Assembly (NCBI RefSeq): GCF_016741935.1
Contig: NZ_JAERRG010000016.1
Coordinates: 62,001 to 126,000 of the forward strand
Direction of reading: 5' to 3'
Source of the DNA: Streptomyces endocoffeicus
GTDB taxonomy: Bacteria; Actinomycetota; Actinomycetes; Streptomycetales; Streptomycetaceae
DNA length: 64,000 bases
Position 1 is the first letter of the stretch; each line of letters begins with the position of its first letter. The notes under the pieces are model-generated. The model was not told the origin of the DNA and did not search any database. It saw only the letters and a program-made list of their open reading frames with translations. Of this stretch, positions 41,021 through 49,701 are shown one piece after another. Position numbers and translations under genes: made by a program.

Positions 41021-42865
41021 ATGTCACAGCCGCCTCCGCCGCCGAACCAGCCGCCGCAGGGCGGCTTCGGCGCGCCGCAGGAACCTGGTTACGGCTACCC
41101 ACAGCAGCCGCCCACGCCGCCTCCGGGCCAGCAGGGCTACGGCTATCCGCAGGCCCCCGGCCAGCCGCCGCAGACCCCGCCTCCGCCGCCGTCGGCACCG
41201 CCGGCGCCGCCGCAGACGCCCCCGCCGGGCGCCGGTGGCTACGGCTACCCGGACCAGCCGGCGCACGGCCAGCCGCCCCAGGGCGGCCCGTCGCCGTACG
41301 GATCCGGCCAGCAGCCTTACGGTCAGCCGCAGTACGGACAGCAGCCTTACGGACAGCCGCAATTCGGCCAGCCGCAGTACGGCCAGCCGCCGCAGGCCCA
41401 GTACCCCGGCGGCCCCGGTCCGGGCGGCCCCGGTGGCTCCGGCCAGTCCAAGCAGCGCATGGCGATCATCGTCAGCGCCGTGGTCGCGGTCGCGCTGATC
41501 ATCGGCGGCGGCATCTGGTTCGCCACCAAGGACGACGGCGGCGGCAGCGAGGCCAAGGGCAAGGACAAGCAGTCCAGCCAGGGCGGCTCCTCCAGCGGCA
41601 CCACCGGTGGCGGGGACAAGCCCGCCAAGGCCGTGGACGCCAAGCTGCTCAACAAGGTCCCGATGCCCAAGGTCTCCGACCAGGTCACCGTCGAGGGCAT
41701 GTGGACCACCGACGACACCTTCGTGAAGGCCGGTGTCTACAAGATCGTCGGCTATCCGCTGAGCGGCGGCGACGCCAAGTGGACGATTCCGCTGGACGGC
41801 GCGGTCTGCTGGTCCTCGGACCACCTCACCAAGGACGGCCTGACCACGGTCCTCTACCAGGAGGCCAAGCCGTCGGCCGAGGACAAGTACCCCAGCTGCA
41901 CCGAGATCGGGCTGCTGGACCTGAAGAACGGCAAGATGCTGTGGCACCGGAACGTCAAGGAGGGTGACGAGAAGGTCCGCTTCGACGAGGTCACCATCGG
42001 CGGCGGCACCGTGGCCGCGGGCGGCACCAGCGGCGGCGCCGCCTGGTCCAGCTCGGGCCAGTCCCTGTGGAAGCCCAAGTCGGGCGAGCAGTGCTCGGAC
42101 GACGGCTACGCGGGCGGCGAGGACAAGCTGGTCGCGGTGCGCCGCTGCGGCGACTACGACAACCCGCAGATCCAGGTCCAGACGCTGAACCCGAAGACGG
42201 GCGCGGTGAAGTCGGCCTACAAGGTCTCGCAGGGCATCGACTACGTCCACGTCGCCTCCACCGATCCGCTGGTGATCGGCCTGGACGCCGGTGACTCCAC
42301 CGGCTCGGCGGTCTCGGACTTCCTGTCCATCGACGACAGCGCCAAGACCGGCAAGGTGCTCGGCAAGATCGGCACCGAGAACGGCAAGTACGACGCCAAG
42401 TGCGACTCGACCAACGTCGAGGGCTGCCGGAAGCTCGCCGTCTCCAAGTCGGCGAACGCCCTCTTCCTCGGCTCCGAGGACCGCACCGACTCCAGCGCGG
42501 CGACGGCCAACGAGGTCGTGGCCTTCGACCTGAAGACCGGCAAGCCGATCGGGAAGACCGACGGGGTCAAGGGCGCCGCCCTCACCCCGCTCGGGCTGGA
42601 CAAGGACGGTTCCGTCCTCGCCTACCAGGAGAGCACCTGGGAGACCGGCGGCGCGGTCTGGCGGATCGACCCCAAGTCGTACGCCAAGACCAAGCTGCTG
42701 CAGAACCCCGTCACCAGCCATGAGCTGGAGCAGAAGTTCAGCCCCAGCTACTCGGAGATCATCTACTCCGGGGAGCACCTCTTCATGAGCGACGTCTACG
42801 CCGACAAGCCCTCGGGCACCTACGACAAGGACGACCCGCTGGCGATCATCTTCGGCGCGAGCTGA
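41021..42865 (+). CDS. Pro/Gln/Tyr-rich membrane-anchored PQQ-like beta-propeller protein
   Basis: A 614-residue type II membrane protein. Residues 1-140 are a cytoplasmic low-complexity region of GYGYPQ and QPYGQPQYGQ repeats. One membrane helix follows (MAIIVSAVVAVALIIGGGIWFATK, about 146-170), then a Gly/Ser/Lys linker and an extracellular domain of about 420 residues with repeated 'LD.K.GK..W/V' strands typical of PQQ-like beta-propellers. Similar proteins in Streptomyces are uncharacterised. A good RBS (GAAGGA) precedes the ATG. It may sense or organise envelope components; that is speculation. Confidence 0.8.
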   Translation: MSQPPPPPNQPPQGGFGAPQEPGYGYPQQPPTPPPGQQGYGYPQAPGQPPQTPPPPPSAPPAPPQTPPPGAGGYGYPDQPAHGQPPQGGPSPYGSGQQPYGQPQYGQQPYGQPQFGQPQYGQPPQAQYPGGPGPGGPGGSGQSKQRMAIIVSAVVAVALIIGGGIWFATKDDGGGSEAKGKDKQSSQGGSSSGTTGGGDKPAKAVDAKLLNKVPMPKVSDQVTVEGMWTTDDTFVKAGVYKIVGYPLSGGDAKWTIPLDGAVCWSSDHLTKDGLTTVLYQEAKPSAEDKYPSCTEIGLLDLKNGKMLWHRNVKEGDEKVRFDEVTIGGGTVAAGGTSGGAAWSSSGQSLWKPKSGEQCSDDGYAGGEDKLVAVRRCGDYDNPQIQVQTLNPKTGAVKSAYKVSQGIDYVHVASTDPLVIGLDAGDSTGSAVSDFLSIDDSAKTGKVLGKIGTENGKYDAKCDSTNVEGCRKLAVSKSANALFLGSEDRTDSSAATANEVVAFDLKTGKPIGKTDGVKGAALTPLGLDKDGSVLAYQESTWETGGAVWRIDPKSYAKTKLLQNPVTSHELEQKFSPSYSEIIYSGEHLFMSDVYADKPSGTYDKDDPLAIIFGAS

Positions 42866-42895
42866 CGTTCCGGCGTCCGCCCGGCCCACTCCACG

Positions 42896-42932
42896 GCGGC
42901 CCCGCCCGTACGAACCGTACGGGCGGGGCCGC
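42896..42932. terminator. Strong terminator hairpin
   Basis: A perfect 17-bp stem (GCGGCCCCGCCCGTACG and complement) with the loop AAC, after the beta-propeller gene. A second small hairpin GCGCTCCG/CGGAGCGC follows at 42939-42955. Confidence 0.9.
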
Positions 42933-43129
42933 CGCTGTGCGCTCCGGCGGAGCGCCGGAGTGCGCGCCCCGGGGAACCCGGCCGCATCGATCGGATTGGG
43001 ACGTCAATCGGACGTCAAGTAGGCACGAATGGCCGGGATTTCGGCATTCCGAGGGGCTTCTGCCCGGTAAGGGGCGCGCAACGTCGAACAAGCGTGTAGC
43101 TTTCCCCCCTGAGCGAATGGGGGGAGCTC

Positions 43130-43858
43130 ATGGGCGTGCGACTCATGGTGGTCGACGATCACCGTCTGCTCGCGGAGGCGCTCGCCTCGGCGCTGAAGCT
43201 GCGCGGGCACCGGGTGCTCGCCGCGGCGGCGCCGAGCGCGGGCGCGGCGGACCTGGTGGTGAGCCGGGCACCTGAGGTGTGCCTGCTGGGCACGGCGGCA
43301 CCCGCCGAGCCGGGGGTGTTCGACCCGGTGGTGCGGATCAAGAAGGAGCGGCCGCAGGTCGCGGTCGTGGTGCTCGGCCCGGTGCCGAGCCCGCGCGGCA
43401 TCGCCGCCGCCTTCGCCGCCGGGGCGTCCGGCTATGTGCGCCACGACGAGCGGATCGAGGGCGTCGAACGCGCCATGATGAAGGCGCGCGCGGGCGAGGC
43501 GGCCGTAGCGCCCCAGCTGCTCCAGGGGGCGTTCGCGGAGCTGCTCAACCCCGCGGCCCAGCCCGACGACGAGGGCGCCCGGCTGCTGCGGATGCTGACC
43601 CCGCGCGAGGTGGAGGTGCTGGTGCGGGTCGCCGAGGGCGAGGACACCCGGCTGATCGCGGCGGGCATGGGGATCGCCCCCAGCACGGCCCGCACCCATG
43701 TGCAGCGGGTGCTGATGAAGCTCGGGGTGGGCTCGCGGCTGGAGGCGGCGGCCCTGGCGGCCCGTACGGGGCTGCTGGACCGCGCGGCGACGCGCCGGAC
43801 CGCGCCGCCCCCGCCCCAGCCGCCTCCCACGCCGGGGCCGCCCGCGCCGGCGCCGTAG
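43130..43858 (+). CDS. NarL-type response regulator lacking the phosphoacceptor Asp
   Basis: A 242-residue orphan regulator. The receiver domain keeps the acidic pair (VVDDH, Asp9-Asp10) but the phosphorylation site reads PEVCLLGTAAP, with Gly54 where Asp is expected. GASGYVRHDERIEGVERAMM follows as in NarL receivers. The LuxR helix-turn-helix is intact (LTPREVEVLVRVAEGEDTRLIAAGMGIAPSTARTHVQRVLMKLGV). The C-terminus ends in a Pro-rich tail. No histidine kinase is adjacent. It is probably controlled by something other than phosphorylation. Confidence 0.88.
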   Translation: MGVRLMVVDDHRLLAEALASALKLRGHRVLAAAAPSAGAADLVVSRAPEVCLLGTAAPAEPGVFDPVVRIKKERPQVAVVVLGPVPSPRGIAAAFAAGASGYVRHDERIEGVERAMMKARAGEAAVAPQLLQGAFAELLNPAAQPDDEGARLLRMLTPREVEVLVRVAEGEDTRLIAAGMGIAPSTARTHVQRVLMKLGVGSRLEAAALAARTGLLDRAATRRTAPPPPQPPPTPGPPAPAP

Positions 43859-43880
43859 CCCGTACCGTGGCCCGCGTTTC

Positions 43881-44282
43881 TCAGCCCGCTCCGGACCCGG
43901 GCTCTCCCGACCCGGGCTCTCCGGATCCGGGCTCTCGGCCCCCGGGCTCTCCGGCCCCGGGCCCGGCTCCGGGCCCGCCCCCGGGCCGAGCGGGCTCCGG
44001 CTTGGGCTCGGCCCCGGGCGCGGACAGCGGCCTGAGCCTCATCCAGAGCAGGAAGAGCAGGCCGACCGCGAGCACGCACGACCCCGTCCAGAGGTTGATG
44101 TTGATGCCCGACGCCTTCCTCACATCCGCGTCCGAGGCGGTGAACCCGGCGATGAGGACGATGATGCCGTAGATCACGAACAGCCCGCCGATGATCCGCC
44201 GCACATCGAACAGCCGGGCCGCGGTCGCCGACTTCCGCTGCAGCTCCTCGACCTCGTGCCGGTATTCGTACTCCTCACTCAT
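43881..44282 (-). CDS. Small membrane protein with Pro/Gly-rich tail (133 aa)
   Basis: A charged N-terminal helix (MSEEYEYRHEVEELQRKSATAARLFDVRR) leads into two membrane segments (about 30-48 and 65-83). The C-terminal 45 residues are repeats of GEPGS/PGAG type encoded by short GC-rich tandem repeats. It lies downstream of the SSS transporter in the same direction, separated by 27 bases, and is likely co-transcribed with it, possibly as an accessory protein. Confidence 0.75.
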   Translation of the reverse strand: MSEEYEYRHEVEELQRKSATAARLFDVRRIIGGLFVIYGIIVLIAGFTASDADVRKASGININLWTGSCVLAVGLLFLLWMRLRPLSAPGAEPKPEPARPGGGPGAGPGAGEPGGREPGSGEPGSGEPGSGAG

Positions 44283-44309
44283 GGCGCACGCTCCTTAATC
44301 CCGGAAGGG

Positions 44310-45980
44310 TCACAGGGAGAACGGGATGTAGCACAGGGCCGCGAGGATCAGCGCGCTCCAGCCCAGCACGGCCGGACGGCGGTACCACGCCTCGTCGCCC
44401 GGCGCCGGTGGCTCGGCCACTCCGGGCGCGGTGGTGCCGTAGACCAGACCGGCCAGCGACTCCACCGGCCTGGGCCTGGTGAACGGGGTCACCGCGACCA
44501 TCACCACCCCGCCGGCCACGAACGCCACGATGGCGGAGACGAAGTTGGCGCCCTGGTCGCTGGGGATGGCGATGACATCCCCCAGGTAGAGCCAGAAGTA
44601 GTTGATCATCGCAGCCACCGTGCCGCACAGCAGCCCCCAGAACCCGGCCGCGGCGGTGGCCCGCTTCCAGAACATCCCGATGATGAAGACGCAGAACAGC
44701 GGCACGTTGAAGAACGAGAACAGGGTCTGGAGGTAGTTCATGATGTTGCTGAACGAGGAGGCGATGAAGGCCGTGCCCATACCGGCCAGCACCCCGATCG
44801 CCGTCACCACCCGCCCGGTGAGCAGGTAGTACCCGTCCGGTCGGCCCTTCATGACGTACGCCCGCCAGATGTCGTTGGTGAAGACCGTGTTGAACGAGGA
44901 CACATTGGCCGCCATGCCCGCCATGAAGGCGGCCAGCAGCCCGGTCACGGCGAGCCCCAGCACCCCGTTCGGCAGCAGTTCGCTCATCAGCAGCGGAATC
45001 GCGTCGTTGTACTGCAGCCCGCTCTTCTCCGTGCCGATGTCCGGCTCCATGACCAGGGCGATCAGCCCGGGGACCACCACGATCAGCGGGATGAACATCT
45101 TGGGGAACGCGGCGATCAGCGGGGTGCGCTGGGCGGCCGAGAGGTTCTTGGCCGACAGGGCGCGCTGCACCTCGGCGAAGTTGGTCGTCCAGTAGCCGAA
45201 GCTCAGACAGAAGCCGAGGCCCAGCACGATGGTCAGCCAGTTGGCCCCCAGCGGGTTGTCGGACCCGATGCCGGTGCCGCCCCAGGCGGAGACGAAGTTG
45301 GGGCCGTGGGAGGCCGTGAGCGAGTCCTTGAGCCCGCCGAAGCCGCCGATCCGCCGGAGGCCGACGACGGTGAGCGGGATGAGGGCGGCCAGGATCACGA
45401 AGAACTGCAGCACCTCGTTGTAGATCGCCGAGGAGAGTCCGCCGAGGGTGATGTACGCGAGCACGAAGAGCCCCGCGACCACGATGGCCACCCACTGCGG
45501 CCAGCCCAGCAGCGCCTCCACCACGATCGCCATCGCGTAGAGGTTCACCCCCGCGATCAGCACGGAGGCGACCGAGAAGATGATCGAGCTGAGCAGATGC
45601 GAGGACGGTCCATAGCGGTGCAGCAGGAACTCGGGGACGGACCGTACCTTGGAACCGTAGTAGAACGGCATCATCACCAGGCCGAGGAAGACCATGGCCG
45701 GAATCGCCCCGACCCAGTACCAGTGCACCGTGTACACCCCGTACTGCGCGCCGTTGGCGGCCATTCCCAGGATCTCCAGGGCACCCAGATTCGCGGCGAC
45801 GAAGGCGAGACCGGTGACCCACGCGGGCAGCGACCGGCCGGAGAGAAAGAAGTCGAGGCTGGTCCTGACGCTCGCTCTGGCGGCGAATCCCACGCCGAGG
45901 ACGACCACGAAATAGAGGATCAGGATCGTGTAGTCGAGCGCGTTGGTGGGGAGCCGCAGCCCTTCGGCCAGATAGTGCAT
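44310..45980 (-). CDS. Sodium:solute symporter (SSS family), probable galactose transporter
   Basis: A 556-residue protein with about 14 hydrophobic segments. It begins with LDYTILILYFVVVLGVGF and has the SSS signature region GGLSSAIYNEVLQFFVILAALIPL and SFGYWTTNFAEVQRALSAKNLSAAQRTPLIAAFPK. The similarity pattern is to vSGLT-like sugar symporters. It is divergent from galTEK and shares its promoter region, so galactose uptake is the likely function; other sugars are possible. Confidence 0.88.
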   Translation of the reverse strand: MHYLAEGLRLPTNALDYTILILYFVVVLGVGFAARASVRTSLDFFLSGRSLPAWVTGLAFVAANLGALEILGMAANGAQYGVYTVHWYWVGAIPAMVFLGLVMMPFYYGSKVRSVPEFLLHRYGPSSHLLSSIIFSVASVLIAGVNLYAMAIVVEALLGWPQWVAIVVAGLFVLAYITLGGLSSAIYNEVLQFFVILAALIPLTVVGLRRIGGFGGLKDSLTASHGPNFVSAWGGTGIGSDNPLGANWLTIVLGLGFCLSFGYWTTNFAEVQRALSAKNLSAAQRTPLIAAFPKMFIPLIVVVPGLIALVMEPDIGTEKSGLQYNDAIPLLMSELLPNGVLGLAVTGLLAAFMAGMAANVSSFNTVFTNDIWRAYVMKGRPDGYYLLTGRVVTAIGVLAGMGTAFIASSFSNIMNYLQTLFSFFNVPLFCVFIIGMFWKRATAAAGFWGLLCGTVAAMINYFWLYLGDVIAIPSDQGANFVSAIVAFVAGGVVMVAVTPFTRPRPVESLAGLVYGTTAPGVAEPPAPGDEAWYRRPAVLGWSALILAALCYIPFSL

Positions 45981-46090
45981 GGTCTCGCCTCATCGCCTGA
46001 ACGGAATGCACCAGAAACGTTCGGTGAACGTATCCGAATTCTTCTGGTTTGTCCGAGCACCTACACCGCGCATTGACGGCACTGTTGGCT

Positions 46091-46116
46091 TGTGGTTCAT
46101 TATGTTGAGTTGTGTT
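46091..46116 (+). promoter_or_regulatory. TGTG-type hexamer repeats in the galT promoter region
   Basis: TGTGGT (46091), TGTTGA (46103) and TGTGTT (46111) lie 25-50 bases upstream of the galT start. The gal operon promoter of S. lividans is regulated through short direct repeats in a very similar sequence; this segment is the likely counterpart. Confidence 0.5.
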
Positions 46117-46142
46117 GGGTGCACCTGACAGGAGCTGGCGGA

Positions 46143-47186
46143 GTGAAGAAGACGGCGACGCGGCTTGCGGACGGACGCGAGCTGATCTATTACGACGCAC
46201 GCGACGACGCGGTGCGCGACGCCGTCGACCAGCGGCCGCTCGACCCCATCGCGACCCGCTCGGAGATCCGGCACGACCGCCTGCTCGGCGACCGGGTGGC
46301 GATCGCCTCCCACCGCCAGGCCCGCACCTACCATCCGCCGGCCGACGAATGCCCGCTGTGCCCCTCCCGTGAGGGGCGGCACAGCGAGATCCCCGCCTCC
46401 GACTACGACGTCGTGGTCTTCGAGAACCGCTTCCCGTCACTGGCCGGTGACTCGGGCCGGTGCGAGGTCGTGTGCTTCACCTCCGACCACGACGCCTCCT
46501 TCGCCGACCTCGACGCCGAACAGGCCGCGCTGGTGCTCGACGCCTGGACCGACCGCACCGCCGAACTGGCCCAACACCCCGCCGTCGAACAGGTCTTCTG
46601 CTTCGAGAACCGCGGCGCGGAGATCGGCGTCACCCTCGGCCATCCGCACGGCCAGATCTACGGGTATCCCTTTGTGACCCCGCGTACCCGGCTGATGCTC
46701 CGTTCGCTCGGCGAGCACCGTGCGGCCACTGGTCGGAATCTGTTCGATGATGTGGTCGCCGATGAGCTGGCCGACGGGCGCCGGGTGGTGCTCGACGGCG
46801 AGCACTGGGTCGCGTTCGTGCCCTACGCCGCCCACTGGCCCTACGAGGTGCACCTCTACCCGAAGCGGCGGGTCCCGGACCTGCCGTCGCTGGACGAGGC
46901 CGCGCGCACAGAGTTTCCACAGATGTATCTGGAACTCTTGAAGCGCTTCGACCGGATTTTCGGCGAGGGTGAGCCGCCCACGCCCTACATCTCCGCCTGG
47001 CACCAGGCGCCGTACCACCTGACCGACCGCGGTGAATTCGCACTTCACCTCGAGCTTTTCACCATCCGCCGCACTTCCGGCAAGCTGAAGTTTCTCGCGG
47101 GTTCCGAATCCGGCATGAATGTGTTCATCAACGATGTGCCGCCGGAGGCCGCGGCCGAGCGACTGCGAGAGGTAGCGAGCAAGTGA
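46143..47186 (+). CDS. galT: Galactose-1-phosphate uridylyltransferase
   Basis: A 347-residue Leloir-pathway enzyme. CPLCPS holds the zinc-binding cysteines, FENRGAEIGVTLGHPHGQIYGYPF the catalytic His-Pro-His, and DRGEFALHLELFTIRRTSGKLKFLAGSESGMNVFINDVPPE the C-terminal part. The GTG start is supported by AGGAG eight bases upstream. It exchanges UMP between UDP-glucose and galactose-1-phosphate. The stop overlaps the galE start (GTGA). Confidence 0.95.
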   Translation: MKKTATRLADGRELIYYDARDDAVRDAVDQRPLDPIATRSEIRHDRLLGDRVAIASHRQARTYHPPADECPLCPSREGRHSEIPASDYDVVVFENRFPSLAGDSGRCEVVCFTSDHDASFADLDAEQAALVLDAWTDRTAELAQHPAVEQVFCFENRGAEIGVTLGHPHGQIYGYPFVTPRTRLMLRSLGEHRAATGRNLFDDVVADELADGRRVVLDGEHWVAFVPYAAHWPYEVHLYPKRRVPDLPSLDEAARTEFPQMYLELLKRFDRIFGEGEPPTPYISAWHQAPYHLTDRGEFALHLELFTIRRTSGKLKFLAGSESGMNVFINDVPPEAAAERLREVASK

Positions 47187-48160
47187 GCAATGCGCAGCAG
47201 AAGAAGTACCTGGTCACCGGCGGTGCCGGCTATGTCGGCAGCGTGGTCGCGGCGCATCTGCTCGAAGCCGGGCACCGGGTGACGGTGCTGGATGACCTCT
47301 CCACCGGCCACCGCGCCGGGGTCCCCGAGGGCGCGGAGTTCATCGAGGGCCGCATCCAGGACGCGGGCAAGTGGCTCGACCCCACCTACGACGGCGTGCT
47401 GCACTTCGCGGCGTTCTCCCAGGTCGGCGAGTCCGTCGTCAACCCCGAGAAGTACTGGGTCAACAATGTGGGCGGCACCACCGAGCTGCTCGCCGCGATG
47501 CGCGACGCCGGGGTGCGCACCCTCGTCTTCTCCTCCACCGCCGCCACCTACGGCGAGCCCGACCAGGTCCCGATCACCGAGGACCTCCCGACCGCGCCCA
47601 CCAACCCCTACGGGGCCAGCAAGCTCGCCGTCGACCACATGATCAGCGGTGAGTGCGCCGCCCACGGTCTGGCCGCGGTCTCCCTGCGGTACTTCAACGT
47701 CGCGGGCGCCTACGGGGCGTACGGCGAGCGCCATGACCCCGAGTCCCACCTCATCCCCCTGGTGCTCCAGGTCGCCCAGGGCCGCCGGGAGGCCATCTCC
47801 GTCTTCGGCGACGACTACGCCACCCCCGACGGCACCTGCGTCCGCGACTACATCCATGTCGCCGACCTCGCCGACGCCCATCTGCTCGCCCTCGGCGCGG
47901 CCTCCTCCGGCGAGCATCTGATCTGCAACCTCGGCAACGGGAACGGCTTCTCCGTCCGCGAGGTCATCGAGACGGTGCGCCAGGTCACCGGCCACCCCAT
48001 CCCGGAGATCGCCGCCCCGCGCCGCGGCGGCGACCCGGCGGTCCTGGTGGCCTCCGCCGAGCGTGCCAAGGAGCGCCTGGGCTGGCGCCCGACCCGCGCC
48101 GACCTGGCCGGAATCGTCGCGGACGCATGGGAGTTCGCGCAGCGGAGGGAGAGCCAGTGA
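47183..48160 (+). CDS. galE: UDP-glucose 4-epimerase
   Basis: A 325-residue short-chain dehydrogenase-type epimerase. KYLVTGGAGYVGSVVAAHLL binds NAD; the catalytic Tyr-x-x-x-Lys is in NPYGASKLAVDHM, with the Ser/Thr in SSTAATYGEP. It interconverts UDP-glucose and UDP-galactose. It overlaps galT upstream and galK downstream by GTGA, so the three enzymes are made together. Confidence 0.95.
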   Translation: MSNAQQKKYLVTGGAGYVGSVVAAHLLEAGHRVTVLDDLSTGHRAGVPEGAEFIEGRIQDAGKWLDPTYDGVLHFAAFSQVGESVVNPEKYWVNNVGGTTELLAAMRDAGVRTLVFSSTAATYGEPDQVPITEDLPTAPTNPYGASKLAVDHMISGECAAHGLAAVSLRYFNVAGAYGAYGERHDPESHLIPLVLQVAQGRREAISVFGDDYATPDGTCVRDYIHVADLADAHLLALGAASSGEHLICNLGNGNGFSVREVIETVRQVTGHPIPEIAAPRRGGDPAVLVASAERAKERLGWRPTRADLAGIVADAWEFAQRRESQ

Positions 48161-49359
48161 CGGACGAGCACGGACCCGGGCGGGTCACGGCGGGGTTCCA
48201 CGAGGTCTACGGCACCGAGCCCGGCGGCGTCTGGGCGGCGCCGGGCCGGGTCAATCTGATCGGCGAGCACACCGACTACAACGACGGCTTCGTCATGCCG
48301 CTCGCCCTGCCCCACACCTGCCTGGCCGCCGCCTCCCCGCGCGCCGACGGGGTGCTGCGGCTGCATTCGGGCGACGTCCCGGGCGGGGTCGTCGAGCTGC
48401 GGGTCGAGGAGCTCGCGCCGGTCGCGGGCGGCACCGGCGGCGGCGACCGCGGCGGCTGGGCGGCCTATCCGGCCGGAGTGGTCTGGGCGCTGCGCGAGGC
48501 GGGGCTGCTGACGGGCCCGGCCGGTGGTGCGGAGCTGTACTTCGAGTCCACCGTGCCCACCGGCGCCGGGCTGTCCTCGTCCGCCGCGCTGGAGGTGGTC
48601 ACGGCCACCGCGCTCAACGATCTGTACGGGCTGGGGCTGACCCCGCCGCGCATCGCCCAGCTGTGCCAGCGCGCGGAGAACGCGTTCGTGGGCGTGCCCT
48701 GCGGGATCATGGACCAGATGGCGTCGGCGTGCTGCACCGAGGGGCACGCCCTCTTCCTCGACGCCCGTGATCTCACCCAGCGCCAGGTGCCGTTCGACCT
48801 GGCGGCCGAGGGGCTGCGGCTGCTGGTCGTGGACACCCGGGTCAAGCACGAGCTGGGCGACGGCGCCTACGCGAGCCGGCGCGCCGCGTGCGAGGCGGCC
48901 GCGCGGGCGCTCGGGGTGCGGGCGCTGCGGGACGTGCCCTTCGAGGGGCTGGACGCGACGCTCGCCGAGCTGGAGCGGTTGGGATGCGACGCGGCCACCC
49001 GGCGGCGGGTGCGCCATGTGGTGACCGAGGACCGGCGGGTGGAGGAGGTCATCGCGCGGCTCGACGCGGGGGACACCCGGTCCATCGGGCCGGTGCTGAC
49101 CGCCGGGCACGCCTCCTGCCGCGACGACTTCGAGATCTCCTGTGACGAGCTCGATCTGGTCGTGGAGACGGCGAACGCGGCGGGGGCGCTCGGGGCGCGG
49201 ATGACCGGGGGCGGCTTCGGCGGCTCGGCCATCGTGCTGGTGGCCGAGGCGGACGCGGAGGCGGTGAGCAAGGCGGTGACCGAGGCGTTCGGCGCGGCCG
49301 GGCACCGGGCGCCGCGGATCTTCCCGGCGGTGCCCAGCGCGGGGGCGGGACGGCTGTAG
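48157..49359 (+). CDS. galK: Galactokinase
   Basis: A 400-residue GHMP kinase. The galactokinase signature GRVNLIGEHTDYNDGFVMP is near the N-terminus, the ATP loop is VPTGAGLSSSAALEV, and CGIMDQMASACC and GARMTGGGFGGSAIVL are the remaining motifs. It phosphorylates galactose, the first step after uptake. Start GTG overlapping galE. Confidence 0.95.
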   Translation: MTDEHGPGRVTAGFHEVYGTEPGGVWAAPGRVNLIGEHTDYNDGFVMPLALPHTCLAAASPRADGVLRLHSGDVPGGVVELRVEELAPVAGGTGGGDRGGWAAYPAGVVWALREAGLLTGPAGGAELYFESTVPTGAGLSSSAALEVVTATALNDLYGLGLTPPRIAQLCQRAENAFVGVPCGIMDQMASACCTEGHALFLDARDLTQRQVPFDLAAEGLRLLVVDTRVKHELGDGAYASRRAACEAAARALGVRALRDVPFEGLDATLAELERLGCDAATRRRVRHVVTEDRRVEEVIARLDAGDTRSIGPVLTAGHASCRDDFEISCDELDLVVETANAAGALGARMTGGGFGGSAIVLVAEADAEAVSKAVTEAFGAAGHRAPRIFPAVPSAGAGRL

Positions 49360-49701
49360 GGGGCCGTACCCACCGGCCCTTGATCGCCTCTCGGTAAAGT
49401 TTCGCCGCTCGTGGATCTCGTACTCCTCAAGAGCGAACAAGAAACCCACAGTGAACAGTCGAGAGCGGTCAGTTTCGCTAATCCGCTTCCTATATGAGAC
49501 CACGGCCTTACTCTGAGTACAGCGTCGGTGGGGGCCGACGCTTATCAGGGGGCGAGACAGGCAGGTACGACGCCCGGGGTGGGGTAGCAATCACGGCACG
49601 GCGGCGGCCGTGCGGATCGTGGTGACCTTGCGCCGGGCGCCGTACCCGCACTGTTTCTCGGTGTTCCGGGATCTTTCATCCGGCGACGTGGGGGGTTGTT
49701 C
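49360..49701. other. Intergenic region between galK and the next response-regulator gene
   Basis: No gene or strong hairpin is visible in these 342 bases. A relatively AT-rich stretch around 49490-49500 (CCTATATGAGAC) could be part of a promoter for the downstream gene. Confidence 0.4.

Noticed and set aside
41024..42889. A 621-codon minus-strand frame opposite the beta-propeller gene
   Set aside because: Antisense shadow; the plus strand has an RBS, a membrane helix and repeat structure.
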